Assembly (NCBI GenBank): GCA_964425135.1
Contig: CAYRKW010000005.1
Span: 17,147-81,146 of the forward strand
Source: CAYLLD01 sp964425135
GTDB lineage: Bacteria > Pseudomonadota > Alphaproteobacteria > Rhodobacterales > Rhodobacteraceae
Direction of reading: 5' to 3'
Length of the DNA: 64,000 nt
Below, piece after piece: positions 43,556 to 52,642 of the stretch. The notes beneath the pieces are model-generated. The model ran no database searches, was not told where the DNA came from, and was given only the letters and a program-made list of their open reading frames with translations. Made by a program: the position numbers and the translations under genes. The stretch's first letter is position 1. Every line of letters starts with the position of its first letter.

Positions 43556-44188
43556 TCAGGCGGGACGCTGGCTGCGGTTCAAAATTGCGTTGACGCACAG
43601 GCGAAACGGCACCAGTGCGATCAAGGCGATACCCAGTTTCACACCGAAATCGGCAATCGCAAGGCTGACCCAAAGCGGCGCCTCGGGGCCAGAGCCGAGA
43701 AGAGGCACAATCTCGTTAGCCCAGCCGACGTCGACGCTTGGCGCGATGAAGGCGAACCCGGCCGAGAAGGCGATGGCGAAGAAAAGGCCCGTGTCGATGG
43801 CCGATCCGATCACTGTGGAGGCCAGCGGCGCACGCCACCAGGCGCCAGAGCGCAGTCGGTTGAATATCAGTATGTCGGTAAGTTGCGCGATCAGGAAGGC
43901 GATGCCGGACCCGATGGCGACGCGTGCGGAGACAAGTGGGCCAAATTCACCCCCGATTTGCGTGCCAATGGCCGAGCACAGTAATCCAACCAAAAAGCCT
44001 GCAAAGACCACTTTTTGCGCATCGCGCGCGCCGTATATACGGTTGACGATATCGGTGATCAGAAAAGCAAACGGATAGGTGAAGGCTCCAAGGGTCAGCC
44101 AGTCGCCGTACAGGAATTGCACCAGCACGTTGGAGGCCGCAACGACCGCGCCCATGGCCAGAATTCCAATTATCACCCCTGTTCGCAT
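43556..44188 (-). CDS. Queuosine precursor transporter (VUT/YhhQ family)
   Basis: About 210 residues and six membrane helices of the COG1738 family: TLGAFTYPFAFLITDIVNRI with the conserved D-x2-N-x2-YG pattern, ARVAIGSGIAFLIAQLTDIL, and FGVKLGIALIALVPFRLCV. It imports queuosine precursors (preQ0/preQ1) in E. coli and by inference here. ATG 44188 has GGACGAG upstream; an ATG at 44215 would add nine residues. No preQ1 riboswitch was recognised upstream. Confidence 0.87.
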   Translation of the reverse strand: MRTGVIIGILAMGAVVAASNVLVQFLYGDWLTLGAFTYPFAFLITDIVNRIYGARDAQKVVFAGFLVGLLCSAIGTQIGGEFGPLVSARVAIGSGIAFLIAQLTDILIFNRLRSGAWWRAPLASTVIGSAIDTGLFFAIAFSAGFAFIAPSVDVGWANEIVPLLGSGPEAPLWVSLAIADFGVKLGIALIALVPFRLCVNAILNRSQRPA

Positions 44189-44268
44189 TGCGGCTCGTCC
44201 ACATACATTGTTCAAAGAGCGCTCGCATAAGTCACGCGAGGCACTTGATCAAGCGCTGAAATGAAAAT

Positions 44269-44312
44269 GGCCCGCATCGGCGTTGATCACGAGAACATGC
44301 CAGATGCGGGCC
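44269..44312 (-). terminator. Perfect 10-bp hairpin in the HAD-queuosine transporter gap
   Basis: GGCCCGCATC (44269-44278) and GATGCGGGCC (44303-44312), 24-nt loop, followed on the minus strand by ATTTTCATTT. The 340-bp gap 44189-44528 otherwise holds AT-rich DNA without genes. The hairpin may end the HAD/MFS transcript or a small RNA, or act in the transporter leader. Confidence 0.5.
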
Positions 44313-44528
44313 TACCACCAAAACTGCGGGAAAAACGCGAAACCGCCAGCCTTAGCCCAAGGAAGTGCGCGTATGTCTGGACGAACAAATACCCTATTCG
44401 TCACTCCTGCACCCTCGGTAGGCAAAATATCGCCTATTTCAGAAAAATCCAGTAAAAAGTGCTTTTTCTTTGGATTTTAGAGATTTTCTACAGGTTTCCC
44501 TGACCGTTTCTAACGCGAATCGTGTGAA

Positions 44529-45134
44529 TCACACCAAGAATTTCTTGAGTGATTCCCGTAAGTTCTCTGGAGACGCAAACAGATGTGTCTGCCAGCCGCG
44601 CTTTTGCGCCGCGTCGATATTGTTTTTGCGGTCATCAATGAAAAAGAGGTTTTCTGGCGTAAAACCGCTTTGGGATTCGACGATTTCGTAAATGGCCGGG
44701 TCGGGTTTGATCACGCCCAGATGCCCCGAGATGAATCGTTGATCGAATTCCTTGAGCGCCGGATAGGTCTTTTCCGCAAGAGCAAAGCTGTCAGTACCAA
44801 AATTTGACAGAGCGAGCACCGGAACGCCCTCTGAGCGGAGCTGACGCAAAACCTCCCAGCTTCCGTCGATCAGGGGCGTGGCCATGTCGAGCCAGTTATC
44901 ATGCCACGCGCGGATCAGATCGCTGTACTTGGGATGCGCCTGTGCGTGGGCGTAGATGGTTTTGCGAAACGGCGCACCCAGATCAATCGCCTCATTCATC
45001 GCCTCCATGTCTGCATTGGCGTAGAAGGCCTCCCGCGCTGCCTCATCGGGGACGAGCCTCTTGAAGAGCTTGTCCGGATCCCATTCCAGCAGAACGTTTC
45101 CAATGTCAAAGACAACCGCCTTTTGATCGCTCAT
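44529..45134 (-). CDS. HAD-superfamily hydrolase (YihX-like)
   Basis: 201 residues of HAD subfamily IA. Motif I VFDIGNVLLEWDP, motif II ALSNFGTD, motif III Lys in GVIKPDPAIYEIV, motif IV FFIDDRKNNIDAA. Motif I has Asn where most HADs have a second general-acid Asp at position three, as in the YihX branch. Probably a sugar-phosphate phosphatase. Overlaps the MFS gene by 4 bp. Confidence 0.9.
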   Translation of the reverse strand: MSDQKAVVFDIGNVLLEWDPDKLFKRLVPDEAAREAFYANADMEAMNEAIDLGAPFRKTIYAHAQAHPKYSDLIRAWHDNWLDMATPLIDGSWEVLRQLRSEGVPVLALSNFGTDSFALAEKTYPALKEFDQRFISGHLGVIKPDPAIYEIVESQSGFTPENLFFIDDRKNNIDAAQKRGWQTHLFASPENLRESLKKFLV

Positions 45135-46276
45135 GGTCGGCCTTGCGTGTTTATCAGGTTCATCATGATGAGAACTGTGGAGATCAGACCCACAGGGGAC
45201 AATAGCAATAGTGCGGTTGGCAATGTCAGCGCCTGCGCCATGAAGCCGATGACGGGTGGCGCGATCAGGAAAGCGCAGAAAGAGATGATGGCGATTGCGG
45301 CGATGTTTTCCTCGGTGCGGCGCTCTGAGGCGTAGCGGGCCAGCGACATGGCAATCGGGTAGGGGTTGGCACTCCCGAACCCTGTCAAAAGCGCGCCGAG
45401 CGCGGCGATGGTGACGGTGGTGCTCGATGCAAAGATCGCAAGGCCAACCGCGAGCGTAACGCCTGAGACAATCAGCATCATACGCTCACCCATCAATCCG
45501 GTCAGCCAGTCCCCGGCATAGCGCCCGGCGGCCATCGAGATAGAGAATGTGGACAGGATCAGCGAGCCGATGAAGGTAGTCGTGCCCAGTTCTGTTTCGG
45601 AGAACAGCACCGACCAATCCAGCATCGCCCCTTCGATCATTAGCGCGCCCAGCGGCATGATGCATAGGGCGAGCAGCGCTCCTTTGGGCAGGCGAAATTT
45701 TGACTTGGGTGCGTCTCTATCGCTTTCGACATCTTTGGGTAAGGTCAGGGCGAAGGCTATGACGATAATCGCGCTTAATGTTTCGAAGATCAGTTGCTGG
45801 GTAAGGAACGACATGCCCAGATCAGACATATAGCCCGCGATGAGCGCGCCGCCCATCACCCCAAGGCTCCAGAACGCATGGCAGCGCGACATGATCCGGC
45901 GGCCGGATGTGTCTTGGTATTCATTGGCCTTCGCATTCATCGCCACTTCGATGATCGAGAGCGAAAGGCCGCTGACAAAGAGCGACAGCCACAGCGTCCC
46001 GAGATTGATCGCAAGCGCCGGCAGGACCATCAGAAGGGCAAACATCGCGCCGCCGAATATGCAGGCTTTGGTCAGCCCCAGCGCTTGCGCGATGCGTGGC
46101 GCAAATCCCATGCCAAGGATCGTCCCGATTGGCAGCCCGAGGATGGCGAGCGAGAGCATGGTGAAATCAAGTTCCAGCGTCGCCTTTATTTCGGGAATGC
46201 GCGGGAACCACAGGCCCAAAGAGGCAGCATGGGCCGCAAACACGCCTTGAAGCGCAATGAGAGGTGGGAGTTTCAT
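45131..46276 (-). CDS. MFS transporter (YbjJ-like)
   Basis: 381 residues with about 12 membrane helices. The start AAHAASLGLWFPRIPEIKAT and the loop between helices 2 and 3 match the YbjJ-like branch. The middle loop (LPKDVESDRDAPKSKFRLPK) divides the two six-helix halves. Substrate unknown. First gene of a two-gene unit with the HAD phosphatase. Confidence 0.88.
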   Translation of the reverse strand: MKLPPLIALQGVFAAHAASLGLWFPRIPEIKATLELDFTMLSLAILGLPIGTILGMGFAPRIAQALGLTKACIFGGAMFALLMVLPALAINLGTLWLSLFVSGLSLSIIEVAMNAKANEYQDTSGRRIMSRCHAFWSLGVMGGALIAGYMSDLGMSFLTQQLIFETLSAIIVIAFALTLPKDVESDRDAPKSKFRLPKGALLALCIMPLGALMIEGAMLDWSVLFSETELGTTTFIGSLILSTFSISMAAGRYAGDWLTGLMGERMMLIVSGVTLAVGLAIFASSTTVTIAALGALLTGFGSANPYPIAMSLARYASERRTEENIAAIAIISFCAFLIAPPVIGFMAQALTLPTALLLLSPVGLISTVLIMMNLINTQGRP

Positions 46277-46490
46277 GGCGGTGGCCCGTTCAGGTGATAG
46301 GACTTATGTGTGGAGTGTGCGGAGCAGAATGGGAAGCGAAATGTTGTGGTTGGGGAAGGGGGTGCGGCAGCGGCACCGGAGAGTCGTAGGCTGTCCTGAG
46401 TGTGCGTCTGTTTCAAAACAATTCTGGTTTGGATGATGTGCGGTTTTGAAAATATCGTTCGGAAGAATTGATTTTAGCAACTCCAAATGA

Positions 46491-46505
46491 GAACATAAAG
46501 CGAAC
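46491..46505 (+). promoter_or_regulatory. SOS box (LexA site) of the imuA-imuB-dnaE2 cassette
   Basis: GAAC-ATAAAGC-GAAC, an exact match to the alphaproteobacterial LexA direct repeat GAAC-N7-GAAC, 19 bp before the imuA start codon. It indicates induction by DNA damage. Confidence 0.88.
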
Positions 46506-46524
46506 AAATGAATCTGGATATGAG

Positions 46525-47157
46525 ATGCAGTACAAGGCGGCAAAGCTGGTGCGGCGTGGGTCTCACCGTGTGGCGCAAACGCAAGAAGAGGCGGTGTTTC
46601 CGCCCCTGCGGGCGTGCCGTGCTCATGATGTGAGCGGGCCGTCGGCGACGAGTTTTGCGGCGATTGCCTGCGGGCGGCATGCGCGGGCCTCGATCTGGCT
46701 AACCGAGCACTGGCAGGGGATTGCGCTCAATCCTGCGGGGGTGGCGCGGTTTTGCGATCCGCGCAAAATCCTGCTGGCCCGTGCCTCCGGCCTTATGGAC
46801 ATTCTGGCCGCTGCCGAAGAGGCGTTGCGTTCGGGCGAGGTGCCGGTGGTGGTGGCAGAGATCAGCAAGGAGATCAGCTTCACCGCCGGTCGGCGTTTGC
46901 AACTGGCCGCTGAGGCGGGCAAGGCGACGGGGATCTTCATTATCAACGAGGGCAAGGGCAGCAATGCGGCTGAGACGCGCTGGCATTGCAGACCGCTTTA
47001 TGACCCTTCGGACTCGACTCTTCAGCGGTGGGATCTTAAAAAGAACAAATCAGGAACATTAGGTGTATGGGACGTAACCTGGGATGCAACGGCGCATCGT
47101 ATCAATATGGTTTGTACGACTGGCGAGCGAGCGGGTGCTGCGCCATCTGCACCTTGA
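46525..47157 (+). CDS. imuA: ImuA, SOS mutasome accessory protein
   Basis: About 210 residues of the RecA-like ImuA family, here a short alphaproteobacterial form: IWLTEHWQGIALNPAGVARF, LLARASGLMDILAAAEEALR and VVVAEISKEISFTAGRRLQLA. There is no intact Walker A. ImuA supports assembly of the ImuB-DnaE2 translesion complex. The start ATG 46525 is downstream of the SOS box; the longer open frame from 46468 would place the operator inside the gene. Its end overlaps imuB by 74 bp. Confidence 0.87.
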   Translation: MQYKAAKLVRRGSHRVAQTQEEAVFPPLRACRAHDVSGPSATSFAAIACGRHARASIWLTEHWQGIALNPAGVARFCDPRKILLARASGLMDILAAAEEALRSGEVPVVVAEISKEISFTAGRRLQLAAEAGKATGIFIINEGKGSNAAETRWHCRPLYDPSDSTLQRWDLKKNKSGTLGVWDVTWDATAHRINMVCTTGERAGAAPSAP

Positions 47158-48562
47158 TGCGCCCTTTGCGATTACCCTGCGCGAGAACAACACCGAGCGG
47201 CTCTACTGTCTGAACGATGCGGCTGAGCAGCAGGGCCTTGAACGCGGTATGGGCCTATCAGATGCCCGTGCCCTGTTCCCCGATTTGCAAAGCCGCAGCG
47301 CGGACCCTGTGGCGGATGCCCGGTGTCTCGACATGCTGCTGCGCTGGGCCAAGCGCTATTGCCCGTGGGTCGGGCGTGACGGGCGCGACGGGCTGGTGCT
47401 CGATATCACTGGCTCTGCGCATCTGCGCGGCGGCGAGGCGGCGTTGATTGAGGATATGCGCGTGCGGCTGATGCGGGCCGGGCTGACCGCGCGGATCGGG
47501 CTGGCCGATACGCGGGGGGCGGCCTGGGCGCTGGCGCGGTTTGGCGACGGGTCGGCAGGTGGCCGGGCAGCGGGGGGCGAGACAAAAGCGCGGATCGGGC
47601 CGCTGCCGGTGGCGGCGCTGCGCCTGCCCGGCAAGACCTGCACGGTGCTGGAGCGGTTGGGGATCAAGACCATCGCCGATCTCATCGCCCTGCCGCGGCC
47701 TACGCTGACCCGGCGGTTCGGGACGGATGTGCTGATGCGGCTCGATCAGGCGCTGGGCGCGCAGCCCGAAGAGATTTCCCCGCAAAGTGATCCGCCCCAT
47801 TATGGCGTGCGCATGACCCTGCCCGAACCCATCGGGCTGGAGGCGGATCTGATGGCAGGGGTGGCGCGGCTTCTGGAGCGGCTTTGCGACAAGCTCAAAG
47901 CACAAGAGCAGGGCGCGCGGGTGCTGGAATTGCGGCTGCGCCGTGTCGATCAGGGCGCGCAGGTGCTGGAGTTGCGACTGGCCCGCCCGATGCGCGATGC
48001 GGCGCGTATCGGGCCGCTTTTTGCGCGCAATATCGGCAGTGTCGAGGCAGGGTTCGGAATTGACCAGATGCGCCTTGAGGCGGTGCAGGTGGAGAGCCTG
48101 CCAATGCAGCAGATCACCCGCACGAGCGGGGCGAGCTCTGACGGGCTGGATGATCTGATCACCCGGCTGGGCAACCGGATCGGGCTCGACAATATCATCC
48201 GCTTCCTGCCGGCCGACAGTCATATTCCAGAACGCAGTTTCATCGTCTCGCCAGCCGCCTATTCCGATCCTGCCCCGTCCTGGCCTGTTACCAAAGACCG
48301 CCCCATTCGTCTTTTCCCGCCTGAGCCGATTGCGGCCCATGGATCCAAACCGCCTGCGCGGTTTCGCTGGCGGGGGATGTTCTTCTCATCCCAGCGCGTG
48401 ACCGGGCCAGAGCGGCTGGCGCCTGAGTGGTGGTTCGACGATCCCAACTGGCGCTCTGGTCTGCGTGATTACTGGCGGGTGGAGACAGCGCAGGGGCAGC
48501 GCTTGTGGCTCTTTCACACGCCGCAAAACCCCGGCTGGTTCGTGCAAGGAGAGTTTGCATGA
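47084..48562 (+). CDS. imuB: ImuB, Y-family polymerase-like mutasome protein
   Basis: 492 residues. The N-terminal two thirds follow the Y-family polymerase fold (YCLNDAAEQQGLERGMGLSD, LVLDITGSAHLRGGEAALIE, TRIGLADT-like palm, and a helix-hairpin-helix GIKTIADLIALPRPTLTRRF). The usual first catalytic Asp is missing: the expected DMDAFF position reads IVSIWFVRLASER. ImuB is a catalytically inactive adaptor joining DnaE2 to the sliding clamp. The stop overlaps dnaE2 (ATGA). Confidence 0.93.
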   Translation: MQRRIVSIWFVRLASERVLRHLHLDAPFAITLRENNTERLYCLNDAAEQQGLERGMGLSDARALFPDLQSRSADPVADARCLDMLLRWAKRYCPWVGRDGRDGLVLDITGSAHLRGGEAALIEDMRVRLMRAGLTARIGLADTRGAAWALARFGDGSAGGRAAGGETKARIGPLPVAALRLPGKTCTVLERLGIKTIADLIALPRPTLTRRFGTDVLMRLDQALGAQPEEISPQSDPPHYGVRMTLPEPIGLEADLMAGVARLLERLCDKLKAQEQGARVLELRLRRVDQGAQVLELRLARPMRDAARIGPLFARNIGSVEAGFGIDQMRLEAVQVESLPMQQITRTSGASSDGLDDLITRLGNRIGLDNIIRFLPADSHIPERSFIVSPAAYSDPAPSWPVTKDRPIRLFPPEPIAAHGSKPPARFRWRGMFFSSQRVTGPERLAPEWWFDDPNWRSGLRDYWRVETAQGQRLWLFHTPQNPGWFVQGEFA

Positions 48563-51500
48563 ACGACAGTTACGCCGAGCTATGCGTCACCAGCAATTTC
48601 ACCTTCCTGCGTGGGGCCTCCCACCCCGAAGAGATGGTCGCGCAGGCGGCGGAACTGGGCCTGAGTGCGGTGGCGATTACCGATCGCAATACGCTGGCCG
48701 GTGTGGTGCGCGCCTATTCCGCGCTCAAGGAGATGAAGCGGCAGGCTCAGACGCAGGCGCAAGAGGCGATTGCGATCCGCTCCAGCCAGACCATTGATGC
48801 CAGCTCGCGCCAACCCAATGGGCCGGGGCAGCAGCTCCGAACGCCCCGCGCGGGTGCCCTGCCCAAGCTGATCGTGGGCGCGCGGCTGGTGCTGCGCGAC
48901 AGCCCGCTGCATTGGGTGGCCCTGCCCAAAAACCGTGCGGCCTATGCGCGGCTGAGCCGTCTTCTGACACTTGGCAAGCGACGGGCGGAGAAGGGTGAGT
49001 GTCATCTCGATATGGCGGATTTGCTGAAGGGATGCGCGGGTCTCTATCTGATTGCCCTGCCGCAAACCAGCCTGCGCGAGCCACGCATCGCGGGTCAGAT
49101 CATGGAGGCCGCACGCGCCTATCCCGGCCATGTCTTCACCGGCGTGGCCCCGCGCTATAACGGGCGCGACCAGGCCTATTTCGATGCGTGTTCGCGGCTG
49201 GCGCATCGGACGGCGGCACCGATGGTGGCGGTGGGTGATGTGATCATGCACCGCGCCCGGCGGCGGCAGCTTGCGGATGTGCTGACCTGCATTCGCGAGG
49301 GGATCACCGTTGATCAAATTGGCACCCGCGCCCTGCCCAATGGCGAGCGGCGGATCAAGGGGGCGGGCGACATGGCGCGGATGTTCCGCAATCATCCGGG
49401 CGCGATCCGGCGTGCGTTGGAGATTGCTGCGGGATGCAGCTTTTGCCTGAGCGAGTTGTCCTATCAGTATCCTGACGAGATCACCGATGGTGAGGACCCG
49501 CAGGCGCGGCTGATCCGGCTGACCCACGAGGGGCTTGCGCGGCGGTATCCTGGCGGGGTGTCGGATCATGTGAAAGGTCTGGTCGCCAAAGAATTAGCGC
49601 TTGTCGAGAAGCTCGGCTTTGCCGCTTATTTTCTGACCGTGCACGACATTGTCGTCTTCGCCCGCAGCCAGAATATCCTGTGTCAGGGGCGCGGCTCTGC
49701 GGCCAATTCGATCCTGTGCTACGCGCTGGGCGTAACGGACGTGGGGCCGGAGACGATCACCATGGTCTTTGAGCGGTTCATGTCCGAACACCGCGGCGAG
49801 CCGCCCGATATTGACGTGGATTTTGAGCATGAGCGGCGCGAGGAGGTGATCCAGCATATCTACGCCAAATATGGCCGCGCCCATGCCGGATTATGTGCCA
49901 CCGTCAGCCATTTCCGCACACGCGGGGCCATTCGCGAGGTGGGCAAGGTGATGGGGCTGTCGCAGGACACAACCGGCGCGCTATCAAGCCAGATCTGGGG
50001 CCAGTCGAGCAGCGGTGCGGACCCTGAGCGTATTCGCGAGTTGGGCCTTGATCCGACCGACCGGCGGCTGGCGCAGACGATCCAGCTTATCGGGCAGATT
50101 ATCGGCTTCCCCCGCCATCTGAGCCAGCATGTGGGCGGGTTCATCATGACCAAGGACCGGCTCGACGAGATTTGCCCGATCGAAAACGCGGCGATGGAGG
50201 ATCGGACGGTGATCGAGTGGGACAAGGACGATATCGACGCGCTGGGTATTCTGAAGGTCGATGTGCTGAGCCTCGGGATGCTGACCTGCATCCATAAATG
50301 CTTCGATCTGATCACCCAGCATAAGGGCGAGGACTGGAGCATTGCCACCATCCCGCAAGGGGATGAGGCGACGTACGATATGCTGTGCAAGGCCGATGCG
50401 GTGGGCGTGTTTCAGGTGGAAAGCCGGGCGCAGATGAACTTTCTGCCGCGCATGCGCCCGCGCGAATTTTACGATCTGGTCATCGAGGTCGCGATTGTCC
50501 GGCCCGGCCCCATTCAGGGCGGCATGGTCCAGCCCTATATCAAGCGGCGGCAGGGGCTGGAGCATATCGAATTTCCCTCCAGGGAACTTGAAGGCGTGCT
50601 GGGTAAGACACTGGGGGTGCCGCTGTTTCAGGAACAGGCGATGCAAATCGCGGTGGTGGCGGCCAATTTCACCCCCGAAGAGGCAGACCGCCTGCGCCGC
50701 TCGCTCGCGACATTCCGGCGGATGGGCACGATCAGCGAATTTCGCGACAAGTTTCTCGCGGGTATGGACGCAAACGGCTACGACCCTGACTTTGCCGAGC
50801 GGTGCTTCAGCCAAATCGAGGGCTTTGCTGATTACGGCTTTCCCGAAAGTCACGCAGCAGCCTTTGCGATGCTGGCCTATGTCTCATCCTGGCTCAAATG
50901 CCACCACCCGGAGGCCTTTGCCTGCGCGCTCCTGAATTCGCAACCCATGGGATTTTACGCCCCCGCCCAGATCGTGCGCGATGCGCGCGAGCATCAGGTC
51001 GAAATCCGCCCGATCTGCGTCAATAATAGCGATTGGGACAATACGCTGGAGCGGCGCACCGACGGGGCGCTGGCGCTGCGGCTGGGGTTCCGGCAGATCA
51101 AGGGGTTTCGCGAAGAGGATGCAGGCTGGATCGTGGCCGCGCGCGGCAATGGCTATCCCGACCCGCAAAGCGTCTGGCAGCGGGCCGGATTACGCCCGGA
51201 TGCGCTCGAGCGTCTGGCGGAGGCGGACGCTTTTGTCGATATGGGTCTGGGGCGGCGCAATGCGCTGTGGAAGGTCAAGGCCATCGCCGGACAAATGCCG
51301 CTGCCGCTCTTTAACGATCCCATCGATGGCGAGGTGGTGAACGAGCCGAAGGTCACGCTGCCTGCGATGAATCTGGGCGAGGAAGTGGTGGAGGATTACG
51401 TCGCCATGCGCATGAGCCTGCGCGCCCACCCGATGGAACTTGTGCGCCCCTCAATGCCGGGGCTGACGCTGCATTCGGATCTAACCCATGTGCCGCTGGG

Positions 51501-51909
51501 CCGCTGTTCGGTCTGCGGACTGGTGATCACCCGCCAGCGCCCCGGCACCGCGTCGGGCGTGGTGTTCCTGACGCTAGAGGATGAAACGGGTGTGTCGAAC
51601 GTGGTGGTCTGGCCAAAGGTCTATGAGCGGTTTCGCGCAGCGGTGATGGGCGGGCGCCTGCTGCGGGTGACGGGGTATCTGCAACGCGAGGGGATCGTGG
51701 TACATGTGATTGCGCAGGATATTGTGGATGTGTCCGGCAAGCTCTCGGAACTGGGCCACCCGCTCGATGGGGCCATCGGCGAGACATCGCGGGCCGCCGA
51801 TGAAGCGCCTGTACCGCAAAAATTGCGCTATCGGCCGAAGGTCGTCGGGCGTGCCTATCATCCGCGCGATCAGGCCAAGAAACTCTTTCCCAGCCGGGAT
51901 TTTCACTAG
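48559..51909 (+). CDS. dnaE2: Error-prone DNA polymerase DnaE2
   Basis: 1116 residues of a C-family polymerase. N-terminal PHP domain (SNFTFLRGASHPEEM, VAITDRNTLAGVVRAY). Catalytic aspartates in PPDIDVDFEHERREEV and LKVDVLSLGML. C-terminal OB fold around GVVFLTLEDETGVSNVVVWP. It is shorter than DnaE1 and is the mutagenic translesion polymerase of the SOS response. A Gln/Ala/Ser-rich insertion near residues 60-95 (RQAQTQAQEA onward) interrupts the PHP domain. Start ATG 48559 follows GGAGAG and overlaps the imuB stop. Confidence 0.96.
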   Translation: MNDSYAELCVTSNFTFLRGASHPEEMVAQAAELGLSAVAITDRNTLAGVVRAYSALKEMKRQAQTQAQEAIAIRSSQTIDASSRQPNGPGQQLRTPRAGALPKLIVGARLVLRDSPLHWVALPKNRAAYARLSRLLTLGKRRAEKGECHLDMADLLKGCAGLYLIALPQTSLREPRIAGQIMEAARAYPGHVFTGVAPRYNGRDQAYFDACSRLAHRTAAPMVAVGDVIMHRARRRQLADVLTCIREGITVDQIGTRALPNGERRIKGAGDMARMFRNHPGAIRRALEIAAGCSFCLSELSYQYPDEITDGEDPQARLIRLTHEGLARRYPGGVSDHVKGLVAKELALVEKLGFAAYFLTVHDIVVFARSQNILCQGRGSAANSILCYALGVTDVGPETITMVFERFMSEHRGEPPDIDVDFEHERREEVIQHIYAKYGRAHAGLCATVSHFRTRGAIREVGKVMGLSQDTTGALSSQIWGQSSSGADPERIRELGLDPTDRRLAQTIQLIGQIIGFPRHLSQHVGGFIMTKDRLDEICPIENAAMEDRTVIEWDKDDIDALGILKVDVLSLGMLTCIHKCFDLITQHKGEDWSIATIPQGDEATYDMLCKADAVGVFQVESRAQMNFLPRMRPREFYDLVIEVAIVRPGPIQGGMVQPYIKRRQGLEHIEFPSRELEGVLGKTLGVPLFQEQAMQIAVVAANFTPEEADRLRRSLATFRRMGTISEFRDKFLAGMDANGYDPDFAERCFSQIEGFADYGFPESHAAAFAMLAYVSSWLKCHHPEAFACALLNSQPMGFYAPAQIVRDAREHQVEIRPICVNNSDWDNTLERRTDGALALRLGFRQIKGFREEDAGWIVAARGNGYPDPQSVWQRAGLRPDALERLAEADAFVDMGLGRRNALWKVKAIAGQMPLPLFNDPIDGEVVNEPKVTLPAMNLGEEVVEDYVAMRMSLRAHPMELVRPSMPGLTLHSDLTHVPLGRCSVCGLVITRQRPGTASGVVFLTLEDETGVSNVVVWPKVYERFRAAVMGGRLLRVTGYLQREGIVVHVIAQDIVDVSGKLSELGHPLDGAIGETSRAADEAPVPQKLRYRPKVVGRAYHPRDQAKKLFPSRDFH

Positions 51910-52009
51910 AGCTGAAGGCGGATGCGCAGCTAATACAAAGTCCCAAAGCGCTCATCAAACGCCCTACCAGCACGCCCCAAAGAGTCGCACGAAATCCAAA
52001 CCCGCCCGC

Positions 52010-52636
52010 TCAAGCCGCTCTTTGCAGCGCAACGGCGTTGTCGCAAAGCGGCGCGCGTTCGCCGGGCTTGAGATACGCGTCCTCATAGGGCGGCCGTGCG
52101 AAGACCTCCCGCACCATGTCGCGGAAAAAGCCAAGCGGCAGCGTCTCATACCCCGGATCAAAACTCGCCTGATCCCACCGCTCGCAAAACGTCGCGCAAT
52201 CCTCGAAGTAGTGATGACCCTCATATCGTGCACGTTTGTTGGGGTCCGCCCCGACATGTTCGCCGTAATAGACCAGCTGGAAATCACCGTGCTTTTCGAC
52301 CACCCATGTGCATTGCTCGCGGACGAAAGGTTTGAGGATCGCAGCAGCATATTCATCGTGATTATAGGGCGCGAATATATCGCCTATGTCGTGCAGAAGA
52401 GCGGCGACAATCCAGTCGATATCCGCCCCGTCACGCCAGGCGCGCGTTGCCGTTTGCAACGAATGCTCCAGCCGCGTGACCTGATAGCCCGACAGCCCCT
52501 CATCCAGCGTCTCCAGCGCGGTCAAAAGCCGATCTGCGGTGCCATTGGTATGGGCGGTCTCGTGTTGGCTCAGAAAGGCGTAATCCTCGCGATCACCGTC
52601 CTTCATCGCTGTGAATTTGACAGTCTTCATCCCCAT
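52010..52636 (-). CDS. HD-domain di-iron oxygenase-like protein (PhnZ/TmpB-like)
   Basis: 208 residues. The HD core reads RLEHSLQTATRAWRDGAD, then AALLHDIGDIFAPYNHDEY, VVEKHGDFQLVYY and CERWDQASFDP. This supplies the His/His-Asp/His/Asp ligand set seen in PhnZ-type mixed-valent di-iron oxygenases (His58, His82-Asp83 in this protein). PhnZ cleaves the C-P bond of hydroxylated aminoethylphosphonate and TmpB does the same for the trimethylated compound. It lies 6 bp after a PhyH-type dioxygenase, the partner class of both. A second in-frame ATG at 52630 is equally possible as start. Confidence 0.75.
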   Translation of the reverse strand: MGMKTVKFTAMKDGDREDYAFLSQHETAHTNGTADRLLTALETLDEGLSGYQVTRLEHSLQTATRAWRDGADIDWIVAALLHDIGDIFAPYNHDEYAAAILKPFVREQCTWVVEKHGDFQLVYYGEHVGADPNKRARYEGHHYFEDCATFCERWDQASFDPGYETLPLGFFRDMVREVFARPPYEDAYLKPGERAPLCDNAVALQRAA

Positions 52637-52642
52637 CGCACC

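Noticed and set aside
44261..44455. Small plus-strand ORF (64 codons) between the queuosine transporter and HAD genes
   Set aside because: No SD, no recognisable similarity, and it runs through the hairpin at 44269-44312.
44189..44528. preQ1 riboswitch upstream of the queuosine transporter
   Set aside because: No preQ1-I or preQ1-II consensus could be recognised; the hairpin present does not match either aptamer.
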